A stretch of DNA of 64,000 nucleotides from Arthrobacter silvisoli. GTDB lineage: Bacteria; Actinomycetota; Actinomycetes; Actinomycetales; Micrococcaceae. The stretch is from positions 124,001 to 188,000 of the forward strand of contig NZ_QRCU01000059.1 of the NCBI RefSeq assembly GCF_003369445.1, read 5' to 3'. The notes below the pieces were generated by a model, which ran no database searches, had not been told where the DNA came from, and saw nothing but the letters and a program-made list of their open reading frames with translations. This document shows positions 9,174 to 17,757 of the stretch, piece after piece. Positions within the stretch are counted from its first letter, which is position 1, and each line of letters starts with the position of its first letter. Both the position numbers and the translations under genes were made by a program.

Positions 9174-10466
9174 TTGAGCACTTCCCCCACCTTGGATGCC
9201 AGCGGCCGCGTCCCCCTGACTTGGCGCCGCGGTATCTCGACCTTCGGCATCGGCGTCATCGGCTTCATGGCCGCCAACCTGGTGCCGTTCATGATCATCG
9301 CCCTCGTGGACGGGCACGGCCTCACACCCACCGCCGCCGGAACCGTGATGACCGCTTGCCTGCTGAGTACGGCCGTGGGCTGCCTCCTGACCTCACGCTG
9401 GTCGGCCCGCTCCGGCCGGTACGTGGTGGCCCGCGGCGGCCTCTTCCTCGCCGCGGCCGGCTTCGGTGCGGCAGCCCTCGTTCCGCTGACCCCCGTGGCC
9501 ATCGCCGGCATCATCCTCGGTGGCCTGGGCGGCGGCGGTGCCATCTCCTCCAGCGGCGCCGCGCTCGCTGCGTTGCGGAACCCGAACCGGATGTCCGGCA
9601 TCAGCGGCCTCGCCAACCGCGCGATTGTCACGGTGGTCCTCGCGCTCATTCCGATGTTCGGCACCGGGATGCTGAGCGCATTCGGGATCCTGGCGCTCCT
9701 GGCGCTCGCCTTCGCCCTGACCTCCGGCTGGATGCCGGCCGCTGCGGCGTCCGACGGAACCGCGGCACCCGGTACCGCAGCGTCGGACGCTGCGGGAGCG
9801 TCCGACGTCGGGGGATCACCTGCGGTTCCCCGTAAGGCGCCGCTACTGGTGACGATTGCCGGTTTCAGCCTGCTGTCCTGCTTCGGCCTTTGGGCGCTGG
9901 GCGAGGATTCGCTCTGGGCGGTGGCCGGGTCCATGGGTGCCGGGCAGGCAGGGATAGGCGACGCCGACATGGGACTCATGCTCAGCATCTCCACCGCTGG
10001 GGGCCTCGTCTTCGGCGCCATCGCCAGCTACCTCGGCGACCGCCTCGGCCGGACCATCCCGCTGCTGGTCCTCCTGCTGCTGGGCGGCGGACTGAAGCTC
10101 GCCGCAGGCCTGGTCCACGACCCCGGCACCTACATGCTGGTGATCATCGCCTGGAACACCGTCTACGCGCTGGCGTTCATGTACGTGGTGTCCGTTGCCG
10201 TGGCGCTGGATGTGCGCGGCTTCTGGTCGGCGGCGCTGAGCGGCACCTACCTGATCGGCTCAGCCTTCTCGCCCCTGTTCGGCACCTTCATTGCCGAAAC
10301 CCTCGGTTACGTGCCGCTGACGGCGATTCTCTCCGGATTCAGCTTCCTGCTGCTGGTGCCGTTCCTGGTGATTTCCCGCGTGGCGGCGCGCGTCGAAAAG
10401 CAGGGCGCCGCCCTCGACGCCCCCGACGCTTCCGGCACGCAGTTCAACCAGGCAGCAATCGTCTAG
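9174..10466 (+). CDS. MFS transporter, probable efflux protein
   Basis: A 430-residue, 12-TM major facilitator protein. The TTG start at 9174 is chosen because GGAG lies 7 nt upstream and because the palindromic operator lies inside the longer frame that begins at 9060. TM2-3 contain the motif-A-like region (LLTSRWSARSGRYVVARGG), and there is a low-complexity Ala/Ser loop near the middle (about residues 195-220). It sits between a tetR-like gene and an amidohydrolase gene 30 bp downstream, so it may move the amidohydrolase's substrate or product. Direction of transport is not readable from sequence. Confidence 0.82.
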   Translation: MSTSPTLDASGRVPLTWRRGISTFGIGVIGFMAANLVPFMIIALVDGHGLTPTAAGTVMTACLLSTAVGCLLTSRWSARSGRYVVARGGLFLAAAGFGAAALVPLTPVAIAGIILGGLGGGGAISSSGAALAALRNPNRMSGISGLANRAIVTVVLALIPMFGTGMLSAFGILALLALAFALTSGWMPAAAASDGTAAPGTAASDAAGASDVGGSPAVPRKAPLLVTIAGFSLLSCFGLWALGEDSLWAVAGSMGAGQAGIGDADMGLMLSISTAGGLVFGAIASYLGDRLGRTIPLLVLLLLGGGLKLAAGLVHDPGTYMLVIIAWNTVYALAFMYVVSVAVALDVRGFWSAALSGTYLIGSAFSPLFGTFIAETLGYVPLTAILSGFSFLLLVPFLVISRVAARVEKQGAALDAPDASGTQFNQAAIV

Positions 10467-10496
10467 CCCGTGTCCCCTCAGAACAAAGGAACAGTT

Positions 10497-12137
10497 GTGA
10501 CCACCCGTACCCTCTACCGCAACGCCCGGATCTTCACTGCCGACGGTCCTGTGCTTGCCGAAGTCCCGCTTGCCGAAGCCCTGATCGTCGACGGCGAACG
10601 GCTGGCCCAGGTGGGCAGCGAGGCGGCCGCGCGCGAGGTGCTTGGCGGGGCTGCTTTTTCCGACATTGATCTCGGCGGCGCATTCGTGATGCCTGGCTTC
10701 GTGGACGCCCACACGCACCTGGTGATGATGGGCGAGACCATGCAGAAGGTGGCCCTGCGCGACGCCGGCAACCTGGAAGAGATCCAGCTCCGGCTCAAGA
10801 ACGCGGTGGCCGCGGACCCGGAGGCGCCGCGCATCCTCGGCAGCGGCTGGCTGTTCTCTGCCGTCCCCGGCGGTACGCCGACCGCGGACATGATTGACGC
10901 CGTCGTGCCTGACCGCCCGGTGTACCTGGACGCGAACGACCTCCATTCGGTGTGGGTGAACAAGGCCGCGCTCGCCGAAATGGGCATCGACAAGGACACC
11001 CCCAACCCGCTGGGCGGCATCATCGAACGCGACCCGGTGACCGGTGAAGCCACGGGGCTGCTGCACGAAACCGCGATGCACCAGTACGCCTGGCCCACCC
11101 TTGCATCCCTGACCTCGGATGCGGAACGGGACGCCCAGCTGGCCACAGCCTTCGAGCACTACCTGTCCACCGGGGTCACCAGCGGCATCGACATGGCCCT
11201 CGGCGAGGCCGAACTGGCGGCGATGCGCCGGGCCCTGGAAGCCGGCGGCGGCACCCTGCCGCTGCGCATCAACGCGCACTGGCTCGTGGCGCCGTCGGAG
11301 AACCACGAGGAAAACCTGGCCCAAGTGGCCAGGGCCGCCGAACTCAGCCGCGAAGTGAACACGCCGTGGCTGCGCGTGATGGGCATCAAGATCATTGCCG
11401 ACGGCGTGATCGACGGCTGCACGGCGGCCATGAAGGAACCGTATTCGGACGGCAGCAACGCCGACCTTATCTGGGCGCCCGAGTACCTGAACCCGGTGGT
11501 GGCCGCGGCCGACGCCGAGGGGCTGCAGATCGCCATCCACGCGATCGGCGACCTCGCCTCCGAGGTGGCACTGGACGCGTTCGAGCACGCCAACGCGGTG
11601 AACGGGCCGCGCGACCGCCGGCACCGGATCGAGCATATGGAGACCGTCACGCCGGAGAGCATCGCGCGGCTGGCCCGGCTGGGCATCGTGGCATCCATGC
11701 AGCCGGTCCACGCCGATCCTGCCGTGCAGGAAAACTGGCGGGCCATGCTGGGCGACGACCGGATCGAGCGTGCCTACCCGTGGACAGAGTTCACTGACGC
11801 CGGTGCGGTGCTGGCCCTCGGTTCGGACGCGCCCACGGCCCCGCACCCGCCGCTGCCGAACATGTACATCGCCACCACCCGGAAGTCCGCGCTGGAGCCG
11901 TCGCTGCCCGCGAACCTGCCCACGTACGCGTTGGAGCTGGCCGCCGCGCTGGGCCACGCCACCCGCGACGCGGCGTTCTCCTGCCGCCGTGAGCACGACC
12001 TCGGCCGCCTGGCTCCGGGGATGCTGGCGGACTTCGTGGTGCTGGACACCGACCCGTTTGTGGCCGGGGTGGATTCCCTGCTGGCTTCTTCCGTGGTGCT
12101 CACGGTGGTGGGTGGGGAAGTGAAGTTCCGGGCGTAG
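10497..12137 (+). CDS. YtcJ-like metal-dependent amidohydrolase
   Basis: A 546-residue amidohydrolase of the YtcJ/AepA type. The N-terminal metal motif GFVDAHTHL is near residue 68, an HAIGDLASE motif lies in the middle, HRIEHME follows, and the C-terminal catalytic Asp is in LGSDAPTAPHPP. The GTG start has AAAGGA 6 nt upstream; an earlier GTG at 10470 lacks a site. It follows the MFS gene by 30 bp and ends at a strong hairpin. Members hydrolyse amide or imide bonds in cyclic or N-acyl compounds; the substrate here is unknown. Confidence 0.85.
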   Translation: MTTRTLYRNARIFTADGPVLAEVPLAEALIVDGERLAQVGSEAAAREVLGGAAFSDIDLGGAFVMPGFVDAHTHLVMMGETMQKVALRDAGNLEEIQLRLKNAVAADPEAPRILGSGWLFSAVPGGTPTADMIDAVVPDRPVYLDANDLHSVWVNKAALAEMGIDKDTPNPLGGIIERDPVTGEATGLLHETAMHQYAWPTLASLTSDAERDAQLATAFEHYLSTGVTSGIDMALGEAELAAMRRALEAGGGTLPLRINAHWLVAPSENHEENLAQVARAAELSREVNTPWLRVMGIKIIADGVIDGCTAAMKEPYSDGSNADLIWAPEYLNPVVAAADAEGLQIAIHAIGDLASEVALDAFEHANAVNGPRDRRHRIEHMETVTPESIARLARLGIVASMQPVHADPAVQENWRAMLGDDRIERAYPWTEFTDAGAVLALGSDAPTAPHPPLPNMYIATTRKSALEPSLPANLPTYALELAAALGHATRDAAFSCRREHDLGRLAPGMLADFVVLDTDPFVAGVDSLLASSVVLTVVGGEVKFRA

Positions 12138-12175
12138 TTCTTGGTTCTTGGGCGACGTTCCTTCCCGTTTGCATT

Positions 12176-12208
12176 CCGAAGCAGCCCGGATTTCCCGGGC
12201 TGCTTCGG
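12176..12208 (+). terminator. 14-bp perfect hairpin after amidohydrolase gene
   Basis: Arms 12176-12189 and 12195-12208 (CCGAAGCAGCCCGG and its complement) enclose a 5-nt loop, 38 bp after the stop. There is no U-tract, as is common for actinobacterial terminators. Confidence 0.75.
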
Positions 12209-12322
12209 CGTGTCGGGCTGGTTTGTCCGTGTCCGCAAAAAGAAAGCGGGAAGGAACGTCGTGGAGCGCGGCTAGGATTCAGTTCGTACACATAGTTCTG
12301 CCTGAATTAAGGCAGCGATTCC

Positions 12323-12970
12323 ATGGGGGAATTCATTTTGTTCAGTACTTCATTGCGCCCTGCTGCATTCCGCCGGAAAGCGCTTGGCACGTTGCTGGCG
12401 TTGTCCGCATTCGTCGCTCCCGCCGTCGTCGTTGCAGCTCCGGCGCAGGCGGCTCCGACGGTGACCACCCGGGTGGCCGCGTTCTCCGCCGGCCCGGCCA
12501 CGGTTGTCCGCGGCAACGCGATCACAGTCCAGGGCCAGATGCAGGGCTTCAACGGCCGCACGTGGGTCAAGACCGGTACGGTCACGGCTGTGGTCTACTT
12601 CGATCCGGATGGCGCGAAGCCCAACGCTGTAGTGCGCACCTTGAAGACCAACACCACCGGCTATCTCCGCACCACCTTCACCGCTTCCGTCACGGGCAAG
12701 TGGTCCGTGCGCATGCCGGCCACGGGCGCCTTGAAGGCCAGTTCCACTGGCCAGGCGACCGTGCGCGTGGTTGCTCCCGCGCCGAAGCCGACGTCGGCCA
12801 GGCCTGTGAGCACGTGGAACTGCCCGGCGTGGGCCCCGATCAAGGGCAACGCGCCGAGTAGGATCTACCACCTGCCGGGCCAGCGCTACTACAGCCGGAC
12901 GACGCCGGAGGTCTGCTTCGCCACTGAACGTGCGGCGCAGCAGGCGGGGTACCGGAAGTCGAAGGTGTAG
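12323..12970 (+). CDS. Secreted protein with C-terminal SUNSET-type domain
   Basis: A 215-residue secreted protein. An Arg-rich n-region and hydrophobic core end at AAPAQA (cleavage near residue 43). Residues 45-150 form a beta-rich region (RVAAFSAGPATVVRGNAITV) like bacterial Ig-like modules. The C-terminal 48 residues (CPAWAPIKGN, YHLPGQRYY, CFATERAAQQAGYR) match the small Cys-containing domain annotated as SUNSET, related to Ada-like metal-binding modules and common in secreted proteins and nucleases. TTG 12338, with GGGGGA upstream, is an equally good start. A TAGGAT -10 lies near 12273. Function unknown. Confidence 0.78.
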   Translation: MGEFILFSTSLRPAAFRRKALGTLLALSAFVAPAVVVAAPAQAAPTVTTRVAAFSAGPATVVRGNAITVQGQMQGFNGRTWVKTGTVTAVVYFDPDGAKPNAVVRTLKTNTTGYLRTTFTASVTGKWSVRMPATGALKASSTGQATVRVVAPAPKPTSARPVSTWNCPAWAPIKGNAPSRIYHLPGQRYYSRTTPEVCFATERAAQQAGYRKSKV

Positions 12971-12985
12971 GGGCGGGCGTTGGTC

Positions 12986-13162
12986 ATGGTTGTCGCGGAC
13001 CCCGTCTTTCGGACGACTGTTTTGAGCGGGATCGCGGTCGGCGCAGCGGCGTTTGGTGCAGCGGACAAGTTCCCCGTCCTCAGCGGGATGATTCTCGCCG
13101 CTTGGATTGGTGTGTCCGGCTTTTCCCTCGCCGCCATCGTGAAGCGGCGCCGTGATGGTTGA
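12986..13162 (+). CDS. Small two-TM hypothetical protein
   Basis: A possible 58-residue membrane protein with two hydrophobic segments and a basic KRRRDG tail. It starts 15 bp after the SUNSET protein stop with no clear ribosome site. It could be read from the same transcript by reinitiation, or be fortuitous. Confidence 0.35.
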   Translation: MVVADPVFRTTVLSGIAVGAAAFGAADKFPVLSGMILAAWIGVSGFSLAAIVKRRRDG

Positions 13163-13234
13163 TTTTCAGCACCGCTGAATTCCTGTTCCCGCATGTGCTT
13201 CGGCCTTCCGTGCTCATTGATTCAGCACGAATGT

Positions 13235-13270
13235 AAGGCCCGGTTCCTTTTCCGGAAGGAACCGGGCCTT
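13235..13270. terminator. 14-bp perfect hairpin
   Basis: Arms 13235-13248 (AAGGCCCGGTTCCT) and 13257-13270 are exact inverted repeats with an 8-nt loop. It closes the transcription unit of the SUNSET protein and the small ORF. Confidence 0.7.
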
Positions 13271-13439
13271 CTGTGCGTGGGCTGGGGATGCACCTGATGG
13301 TAGCCAGGTTCGACGGGAGGCCCATGACCTGCTCGGTCCGTACCTCGACACACGGACTAGCAAGCGGCTCGCCGCAATAGTCGACGAGCGAATGCAACGT
13401 CTCATGCAAAGCGCGAAGAAGAATATCCAGTCCCAGTAA
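13269..13439 (+). pseudogene. Possible gene remnant without a start codon
   Basis: This frame ends at TAA 13437-13439 and reads like a helical protein C-terminus (HDLLGPYLDTRTSKRLAAIV, then DERMQRLMQSAKKNIQSQ). The frame opens after a stop at 13218 and has no start codon before the terminator hairpin. The rest of the 414-bp stretch 13163-13576 holds only the hairpin and the leader of the lipase gene. I do not recognise the parent gene; it may be chance. Confidence 0.22.
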
Positions 13440-13576
13440 TGCAGCGCGCCACCTATCAAAACCTCTTGGTCCGTCGCACCTAGTAAGGAATTGTGCGTGA
13501 CAAGCGGTGGGCCTCGCGCCTCTGTCATGATCCGTCTGCCCGTTTGATACCCGCCTCTCCGGCCGGGACAACAGAA

Positions 13577-14638
13577 ATGGATCATTCAGTGAGAGAGCCC
13601 CGTTCAATAGCAGTCCGAAAACTGACCCGCAATGCAGTCCTCGCCGCAGCCACTGCCGCGACTTTGGCCTTCGCCCCGGTTGCGGCCGCCTTCGCCGAGC
13701 CGGGCGAACCCGTGTACGCTCCGGTCGACCAGCCAGGCCCGGCGCTTTCCGTGCCGCAGAATCTGCTGGACGCCAGCCTCGAGTGCACGGCGAATGCCGG
13801 CGATGCAACACGGGACGTGGTGCTGCTGATTCCCGGAACCACGCTGACCCCGGAGGCGAATTACGACGGGAACTGGTTCCAGGCTCTGGACAAGCTGGAC
13901 TGGCCCTACTGCTCGGTCACCCTGCCCGAAGACGCGATGAACGACATCCAGGTCTCGGCCGAGTACATCGTCAACGCGATCCGGGAAGTCCGCGCGACCA
14001 GCGGCCGCAAGGTGGATCTTGTCGGGTTCAGCCAGGGCGGTCTCGCTCCCCGGTTCGCGCTGCGGTTCTGGCCCGACACGAGGGCCATGGTCGATGACTA
14101 CGTGGCCCTTGGTGCGACCAACCACGGCAGCCTGACCGTGGACGGCATGTGCGCCGCCGGGTGCGCTCCGGCACTGCAGCAGCAGCGGTACAACTCCGCC
14201 TTCACCCAGGCGACCAACTCCTATGAGGAAACCTTCGCCGGCATTTCCTACACGGACGTCTACTCCCGCACCGACCAGTTCGTCACCCCCAACCTGGACG
14301 ACTCCGGGACCACGTCATTGCACGGCGGCGCAGGCACCATTACCAACGTCGCGCTCCAGGATGTCTGCCCGCTCAACGCGGCCGACCACCTGGCCACCGG
14401 CACCTACGACCCGGTCGCCTACGCCTTGGCCGTGGACGCCCTCAGCCACGACGGACCGGCAAACCCCGCGAGGGTCCCGGCCTCCACCTGCACCAAACTG
14501 CTCATGCCCGGCGTCAACCCGCTGACCTTCCCCGGAAAATACGTGGACCTCTGGAACACCGTCCTCGCCCAACTCGCCGCGTACCCGCACGTCGGAACCG
14601 AACCGGCACTCAAGCCCTACGTCTACACCCAACCCTGA
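13577..14638 (+). CDS. Secreted lipase/esterase, alpha/beta hydrolase
   Basis: A 353-residue secreted hydrolase. A twin-basic n-region (VRKLTRN) and an Ala-rich core end near AAAFAEP. The catalytic nucleophile Ser152 sits in GFSQGG, and an oxyanion-type region VVLLIPGT is near residue 85. The pattern GFSQGGLAPRFALRFWPDTR with paired cysteines resembles secreted lipases of the CalB-like / class 2 group. ATG 13577 is preferred over GTG 13493, which would bury the signal peptide. It is a single-gene unit ending at a hairpin. Likely releases fatty acids from extracellular esters. Confidence 0.82.
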   Translation: MDHSVREPRSIAVRKLTRNAVLAAATAATLAFAPVAAAFAEPGEPVYAPVDQPGPALSVPQNLLDASLECTANAGDATRDVVLLIPGTTLTPEANYDGNWFQALDKLDWPYCSVTLPEDAMNDIQVSAEYIVNAIREVRATSGRKVDLVGFSQGGLAPRFALRFWPDTRAMVDDYVALGATNHGSLTVDGMCAAGCAPALQQQRYNSAFTQATNSYEETFAGISYTDVYSRTDQFVTPNLDDSGTTSLHGGAGTITNVALQDVCPLNAADHLATGTYDPVAYALAVDALSHDGPANPARVPASTCTKLLMPGVNPLTFPGKYVDLWNTVLAQLAAYPHVGTEPALKPYVYTQP

Positions 14639-14652
14639 ACCAGACAGGACAC

Positions 14653-14683
14653 GGATGGCCCCGCATCCGGCGCGGGGCCGTCC
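14653..14683 (+). terminator. Terminator hairpin after lipase gene
   Basis: Arms 14653-14664 (GGATGGCCCCGC) and 14672-14683 pair over 12 bp with one G-T wobble. TTGTATT follows, 14 bp after the lipase stop. Confidence 0.75.
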
Positions 14684-14796
14684 TTGTATTGCGCCTTGCC
14701 GGAACCTTGCCGCAGGGCGGGAACAGCCATTGGCTGGGAACCATTCTGAGGTTGCGCTCCCCATGAAATTGTCGGTGCCAGGTGAGACCCTGCAGT

Positions 14797-15348
14797 ATGG
14801 CCAAGCGTCGTAGATCTAGCAGCGCTGCCGCGTTGGGCTCCGGTGCTTCCGGCTGTGGCCCCGCCGGCTTTGTCATCTTCTTGCTTGTGATCTGGTTCAT
14901 CAGCACCTACTGGGTAGCCATCTTGACAGCCCTTAGCGTCATCACGGTGATCGTCGGGCTGATAGTTGCGTTTGTGATCGTCGGGAGAACCCCGCCACCT
15001 GAAGTCAGTCAGGAGTTGGGGGAACCGCCGCGGCTGCCGGCCCAGGCTCCCGAACCCAAGCCCAAGTCGGTCCGGAGGGCCAAACCGGTTCGGACGCCCA
15101 AGCCCAAGCCTCTTTCCGCTGATGAACTTGCGGCACAAATGCGCGCTCTCAAGCAAACAAGTCACGTGCGGGCAATGCAGGAGTGGGACTACGAGTGGAT
15201 TCTTCTGGCCTACCCCAATAAGAGCAGCCGGGAAATCAGCGAAATTGCCAACGCCCACTTCGCTCACGGACGATCGATCGGCGTCAACTACGGCGACCCC
15301 ACGCTCCCAGGCTTCAACCTCCGCAAGCCCGGCAGCGATGTCCCGTAA
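14797..15348 (+). CDS. Membrane-anchored hypothetical protein
   Basis: A 183-residue protein with a basic N-terminus (MAKRRRSSSAA), one long hydrophobic region (about residues 25-70, probably two TM helices), a Pro/Lys-rich linker (PKPKSVRRAKPVRTPKPKP), and a C-terminal domain of about 70 residues. That domain contains SSREISEIANAHFAHGRSIG, which looks like a short helix-turn-helix, and ends in GFNLRKPG. ATG 14797 is preferred because GGTGAG lies about 10 nt upstream. I do not recognise a family. Confidence 0.6.
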   Translation: MAKRRRSSSAAALGSGASGCGPAGFVIFLLVIWFISTYWVAILTALSVITVIVGLIVAFVIVGRTPPPEVSQELGEPPRLPAQAPEPKPKSVRRAKPVRTPKPKPLSADELAAQMRALKQTSHVRAMQEWDYEWILLAYPNKSSREISEIANAHFAHGRSIGVNYGDPTLPGFNLRKPGSDVP

Positions 15349-15363
15349 GGCGGGCTGCCGCCC

Positions 15364-15783
15364 CTACGCCGATTGTCTGCTGAGGAGTTCCCGGAGGCAG
15401 CTCTCGTAGCCGGCCATGATGTCGTTGAAGTGCTGTAGCTGCAGGCCGCCGTCTGCTGCCGCCGCCTCCCAAGCATCGGGCAGTTCATTGTCCAGGGAGC
15501 ACAGCAACGGTTCCTGCACGACGCCGTCGCGCTCCAGTGTGGCGATAGCCCACGGATGGGCTGGGCGGGCGACCCTGATGCCGGCCGCCGCGAGCGGTTC
15601 CGCGAGCAGGTTGCGGGTGACTACCCGCCAGGAGGCAAGGTACGGTTCGCAAAGCTGCTCGACGAGGTCGCCGTCCTTGCTGTCGTACGCCCGCCAGAGG
15701 TCATCGGTGAGCGCATCCCATTCTTCCTCCGGCCGGACCAATAGATGGGCGGCCCGGACTTGTGCAGTAAGGACATTGAGCAT
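15364..15783 (-). CDS. Hypothetical cytosolic protein
   Basis: A 139-residue soluble, acidic protein with no signal peptide or TM segment. A strong AGGAG lies 9 nt upstream of the ATG, so it is very likely translated. The sequence is rich in Trp, Glu and Leu (for example EEEWDALTDDLWRAYDSKDG) and looks mostly helical. It converges on the preceding plus-strand gene with a 15-bp gap and follows the DUF4193 gene on the same strand by 100 bp. No family recognised. Confidence 0.6.
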   Translation of the reverse strand: MLNVLTAQVRAAHLLVRPEEEWDALTDDLWRAYDSKDGDLVEQLCEPYLASWRVVTRNLLAEPLAAAGIRVARPAHPWAIATLERDGVVQEPLLCSLDNELPDAWEAAAADGGLQLQHFNDIMAGYESCLRELLSRQSA

Positions 15784-15883
15784 TCTGCTTCTCCTTTGAT
15801 TGAGAGGCTGCCGAGTCGATTTTCAGAACAGGGTAATGCGCTTCCGCGACCATTGCTTGTCACAAAGACCGAAGGGTCGGAGG

Positions 15884-16183
15884 TCAGCCTTCGCACTCCA
15901 CGCAGTAGCGGAGCCCGTCCTTCTCCTTGGCGATCTGGGAACGGTGACGCACCAGGAAACACGAACTGCACACGAACTCGTCCTCGCCCTGCGGGATGAC
16001 CTGAACGATAAGTTCTTCCGCGACAATCTCTCCACCGGGTCCGCCGGCGTCGAGTCCGTCAGTTTCATCCAGCTCCAGCACGACGCTCTTTGCCGTCGGT
16101 GCACCGGCTGACTGCAGCGCCTGCAGGGACTGTTCCTGCGACTCCTTTACGTCCGAGCGAAGTTCGTCGTAATCAGCTGCCAC
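15884..16183 (-). CDS. DUF4193 family protein
   Basis: A 99-residue actinobacterial DUF4193 protein. It starts with the characteristic acidic MAADYDELRSDVKESQE region and ends in a four-Cys zinc-ribbon-like segment (FVCSSCFLVRHRSQ and LRYCVECEG), which probably binds one zinc. The family is conserved across actinobacteria, usually as a single small gene, with no established function. The GTG start has AGAGG 9 nt upstream. Confidence 0.88.
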   Translation of the reverse strand: MAADYDELRSDVKESQEQSLQALQSAGAPTAKSVVLELDETDGLDAGGPGGEIVAEELIVQVIPQGEDEFVCSSCFLVRHRSQIAKEKDGLRYCVECEG

Positions 16184-16370
16184 TTGTAGATGCCTCTTTT
16201 CTCAGGGGGTGGTCCGCGAAGGAACAACGTACAGGGTGCCTTCGGAATTCCCTAATGCGCCGAACGGAACCGCCAGTGCTCCGCGGGCCGGACGATCACC
16301 GGGTAGGCATTCAGCATTGAATTAAGGATGCAAGCGGTATCTGTCGGAGAGTTGTGGCTAGGATCAGGTC

Positions 16371-16589
16371 ATGGGCGCCAGGAAAAGGATGCAGCCAACC
16401 AAAGTCCAAGCCGTGGTCATGGGCATTTTCGCGCTGGCGCTTCTGGCGAACAACACGGTCGCCGTGATGTTCGAGGGAAGACGCGCAACCTTGGCCTACT
16501 GGATCCTCCAAATCCTGGACCTGGCTCTCCTGCTGATGAGCATCTGGTGGTACCGCCGAGCCGCAAAGACTCCGCCGACGAGAAGCTAG
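16371..16589 (+). CDS. Small two-TM hypothetical protein, leaderless start
   Basis: A 72-residue protein with a basic N-terminus (GARKRMQPTK), two hydrophobic segments (about 13-32 and 41-59) and a basic C-terminus. A -10-like TAGGAT ends 6 nt before the ATG, which would place the transcription start at or next to the start codon. No family recognised. Confidence 0.55.
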   Translation: MGARKRMQPTKVQAVVMGIFALALLANNTVAVMFEGRRATLAYWILQILDLALLLMSIWWYRRAAKTPPTRS

Positions 16590-16692
16590 CTGGTGCAGGC
16601 CTTCACGCGGGCGGATGCTCAAGAGTTGAACCGTTGTTGAAGGTGGGCCAGCATGGACCACCCGTGACGATAGGACAGAAGGTGGTTCCAAA

Positions 16693-16998
16693 ATGAAAAG
16701 CAGCAAAGCCACTTGGCGCGCCGTCTTCTCAATGTTCGGGCCTTACGCCGTTGCGAACATGGTGATGATCGCTGCGATCGTGGTGTTCGCTGTCTTTCAA
16801 CCTGACTTGCACGGCCCTCCCGAAACATGGACCGCTACGACCATCTGGTCGGCAGCCACGATAGTCGTGTTGGTACTGACGTCATTCGGGTTCGTTGTGA
16901 AGGGTGCACTTCGACTGCGGCTGGTTTACAAGGAGGCAAGGGAGGACCGCCGGCGGATCGCCGCGGGCCTCCCCTTGAACCCAGAGGAACCCGAATGA
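16693..16998 (+). CDS. Small two-TM protein, paralogue of 20914-21234
   Basis: A 101-residue protein with two hydrophobic segments separated by a conserved loop, PPETWTATTIWSAA, and an arginine-rich tail ending AAGLPLNPEEPE. The same architecture and motifs (FGP, VVF, TTIWS, DRR, AAG-PL-PEEP) recur in the protein at 20914-21234, about 45% identical by eye. AAGGTGG precedes the ATG. The two appear to be an undescribed small membrane family; role unknown. Confidence 0.65.
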   Translation: MKSSKATWRAVFSMFGPYAVANMVMIAAIVVFAVFQPDLHGPPETWTATTIWSAATIVVLVLTSFGFVVKGALRLRLVYKEAREDRRRIAAGLPLNPEEPE

Positions 16999-17110
16999 CC
17001 TATACATTCATAGGCGGTTTGGAAAGGCCCGGAAACCTTACCCGAATCCTTGGCCCTTGGGTCCGGCTATCCCGTTCGTCGTGACGACTAACGATCCCGA
17101 GCGAAAAGGG

Positions 17111-17439
17111 TCAGAACACCTGTGTGCTCAGGAAGCCCCAGACGCCAATTAGAACTATCGGCGTCGTCGGGACCAAAGTGATTGCCCCTGCTACTCGCCC
17201 ATCTTTCCGGATCACCGCGACCAGGCTTGTGATGCCGGTGATGATGGCCATCGGGAAGCAGAAGCCAATTAATACTGAAGCGACTCCCCGCCCCGAGTCG
17301 ACACCGGTCCGGCAGGCAAGTGTGTCCAAACGAAGACAGCGGTATTGACGATCGTGAAGACGAGCGATAGCGATCCGGTCGTCAACCGCTCCATGTCCCG
17401 TGCTGCGGACGGATGGCTAGCCGGGCTGTTGCTGTCCAT
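17111..17439 (-). pseudogene. Small membrane protein gene with apparent frameshift
   Basis: Two overlapping frames together make one plausible protein of about 109 residues. The first (ATG 17439: DSNSPASHPSAARDMERL, then one TM) runs in frame to TAA at 17269. From about 17290 the other frame continues with two TM segments (SVLIGFCFPMAIITGITSLV, then GAITLVPTTPIVLIGVWGFL) to a stop at 17111. One missing base in the G-rich run near 17285-17295 would explain it. It could be a true pseudogene, a sequencing error, or two overlapping short genes. Confidence 0.5.
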
Positions 17440-17536
17440 ACCCGAATAATGGGTGAGACCCCAGTGTGGGTACACCGTTTCCTCCTCGGAGGGCCCCGGG
17501 CACGGATCGTGCAGCTCCCTGTTCCACCAAAGCAAA

Positions 17537-17575
17537 AGGCCCCGGTTCCCTTGTAAACAAAGGGAACCGTGGCCT
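17537..17575 (-). terminator. Terminator of tRNA-Ser(CGA)
   Basis: Near-perfect hairpin (arms AGGCC/GGCCT and GGTTCCCTT/AAGGGAACC) followed on the minus strand by TTTTGCTTT, a real U-rich tail just downstream of the tRNA gene. Confidence 0.85.
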
Positions 17576-17582
17576 CGCTATG

Positions 17583-17672
17583 TGGCGGTGACGGTGGGAT
17601 TTGAACCCACGTTGGCTGTTACACCAAACAACATTTCGAGTGTTGCACCTTCGGCCGCTCGGACACGTCACC
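17583..17672 (-). tRNA. tRNA-Ser, anticodon CGA, CCA encoded
   Basis: Acceptor arms GGTGACG and CGTCACC pair over 7 bp; discriminator G and an encoded CCA follow. The anticodon loop is CTCGAAA within stem CAACA/TGTTG, giving anticodon CGA (codon UCG). The long variable arm is typical of class II tRNA-Ser, and the T-loop GGTTCAAATCC is intact. About 90 nt including CCA. Confidence 0.95.
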
Positions 17673-17757
17673 AACTGGAATAGGTTACCGGAGGTGGCGG
17701 CGGTTCCCCAAAACGGCCTTCCATAGCACCCCGGCCCCGGCTAGATTCGTGAGCAAG

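Noticed and set aside
13214..13585. 123-residue minus-strand frame
   Set aside because: It crosses a terminator hairpin and the lipase start, has no ribosome site and no coherent domain.
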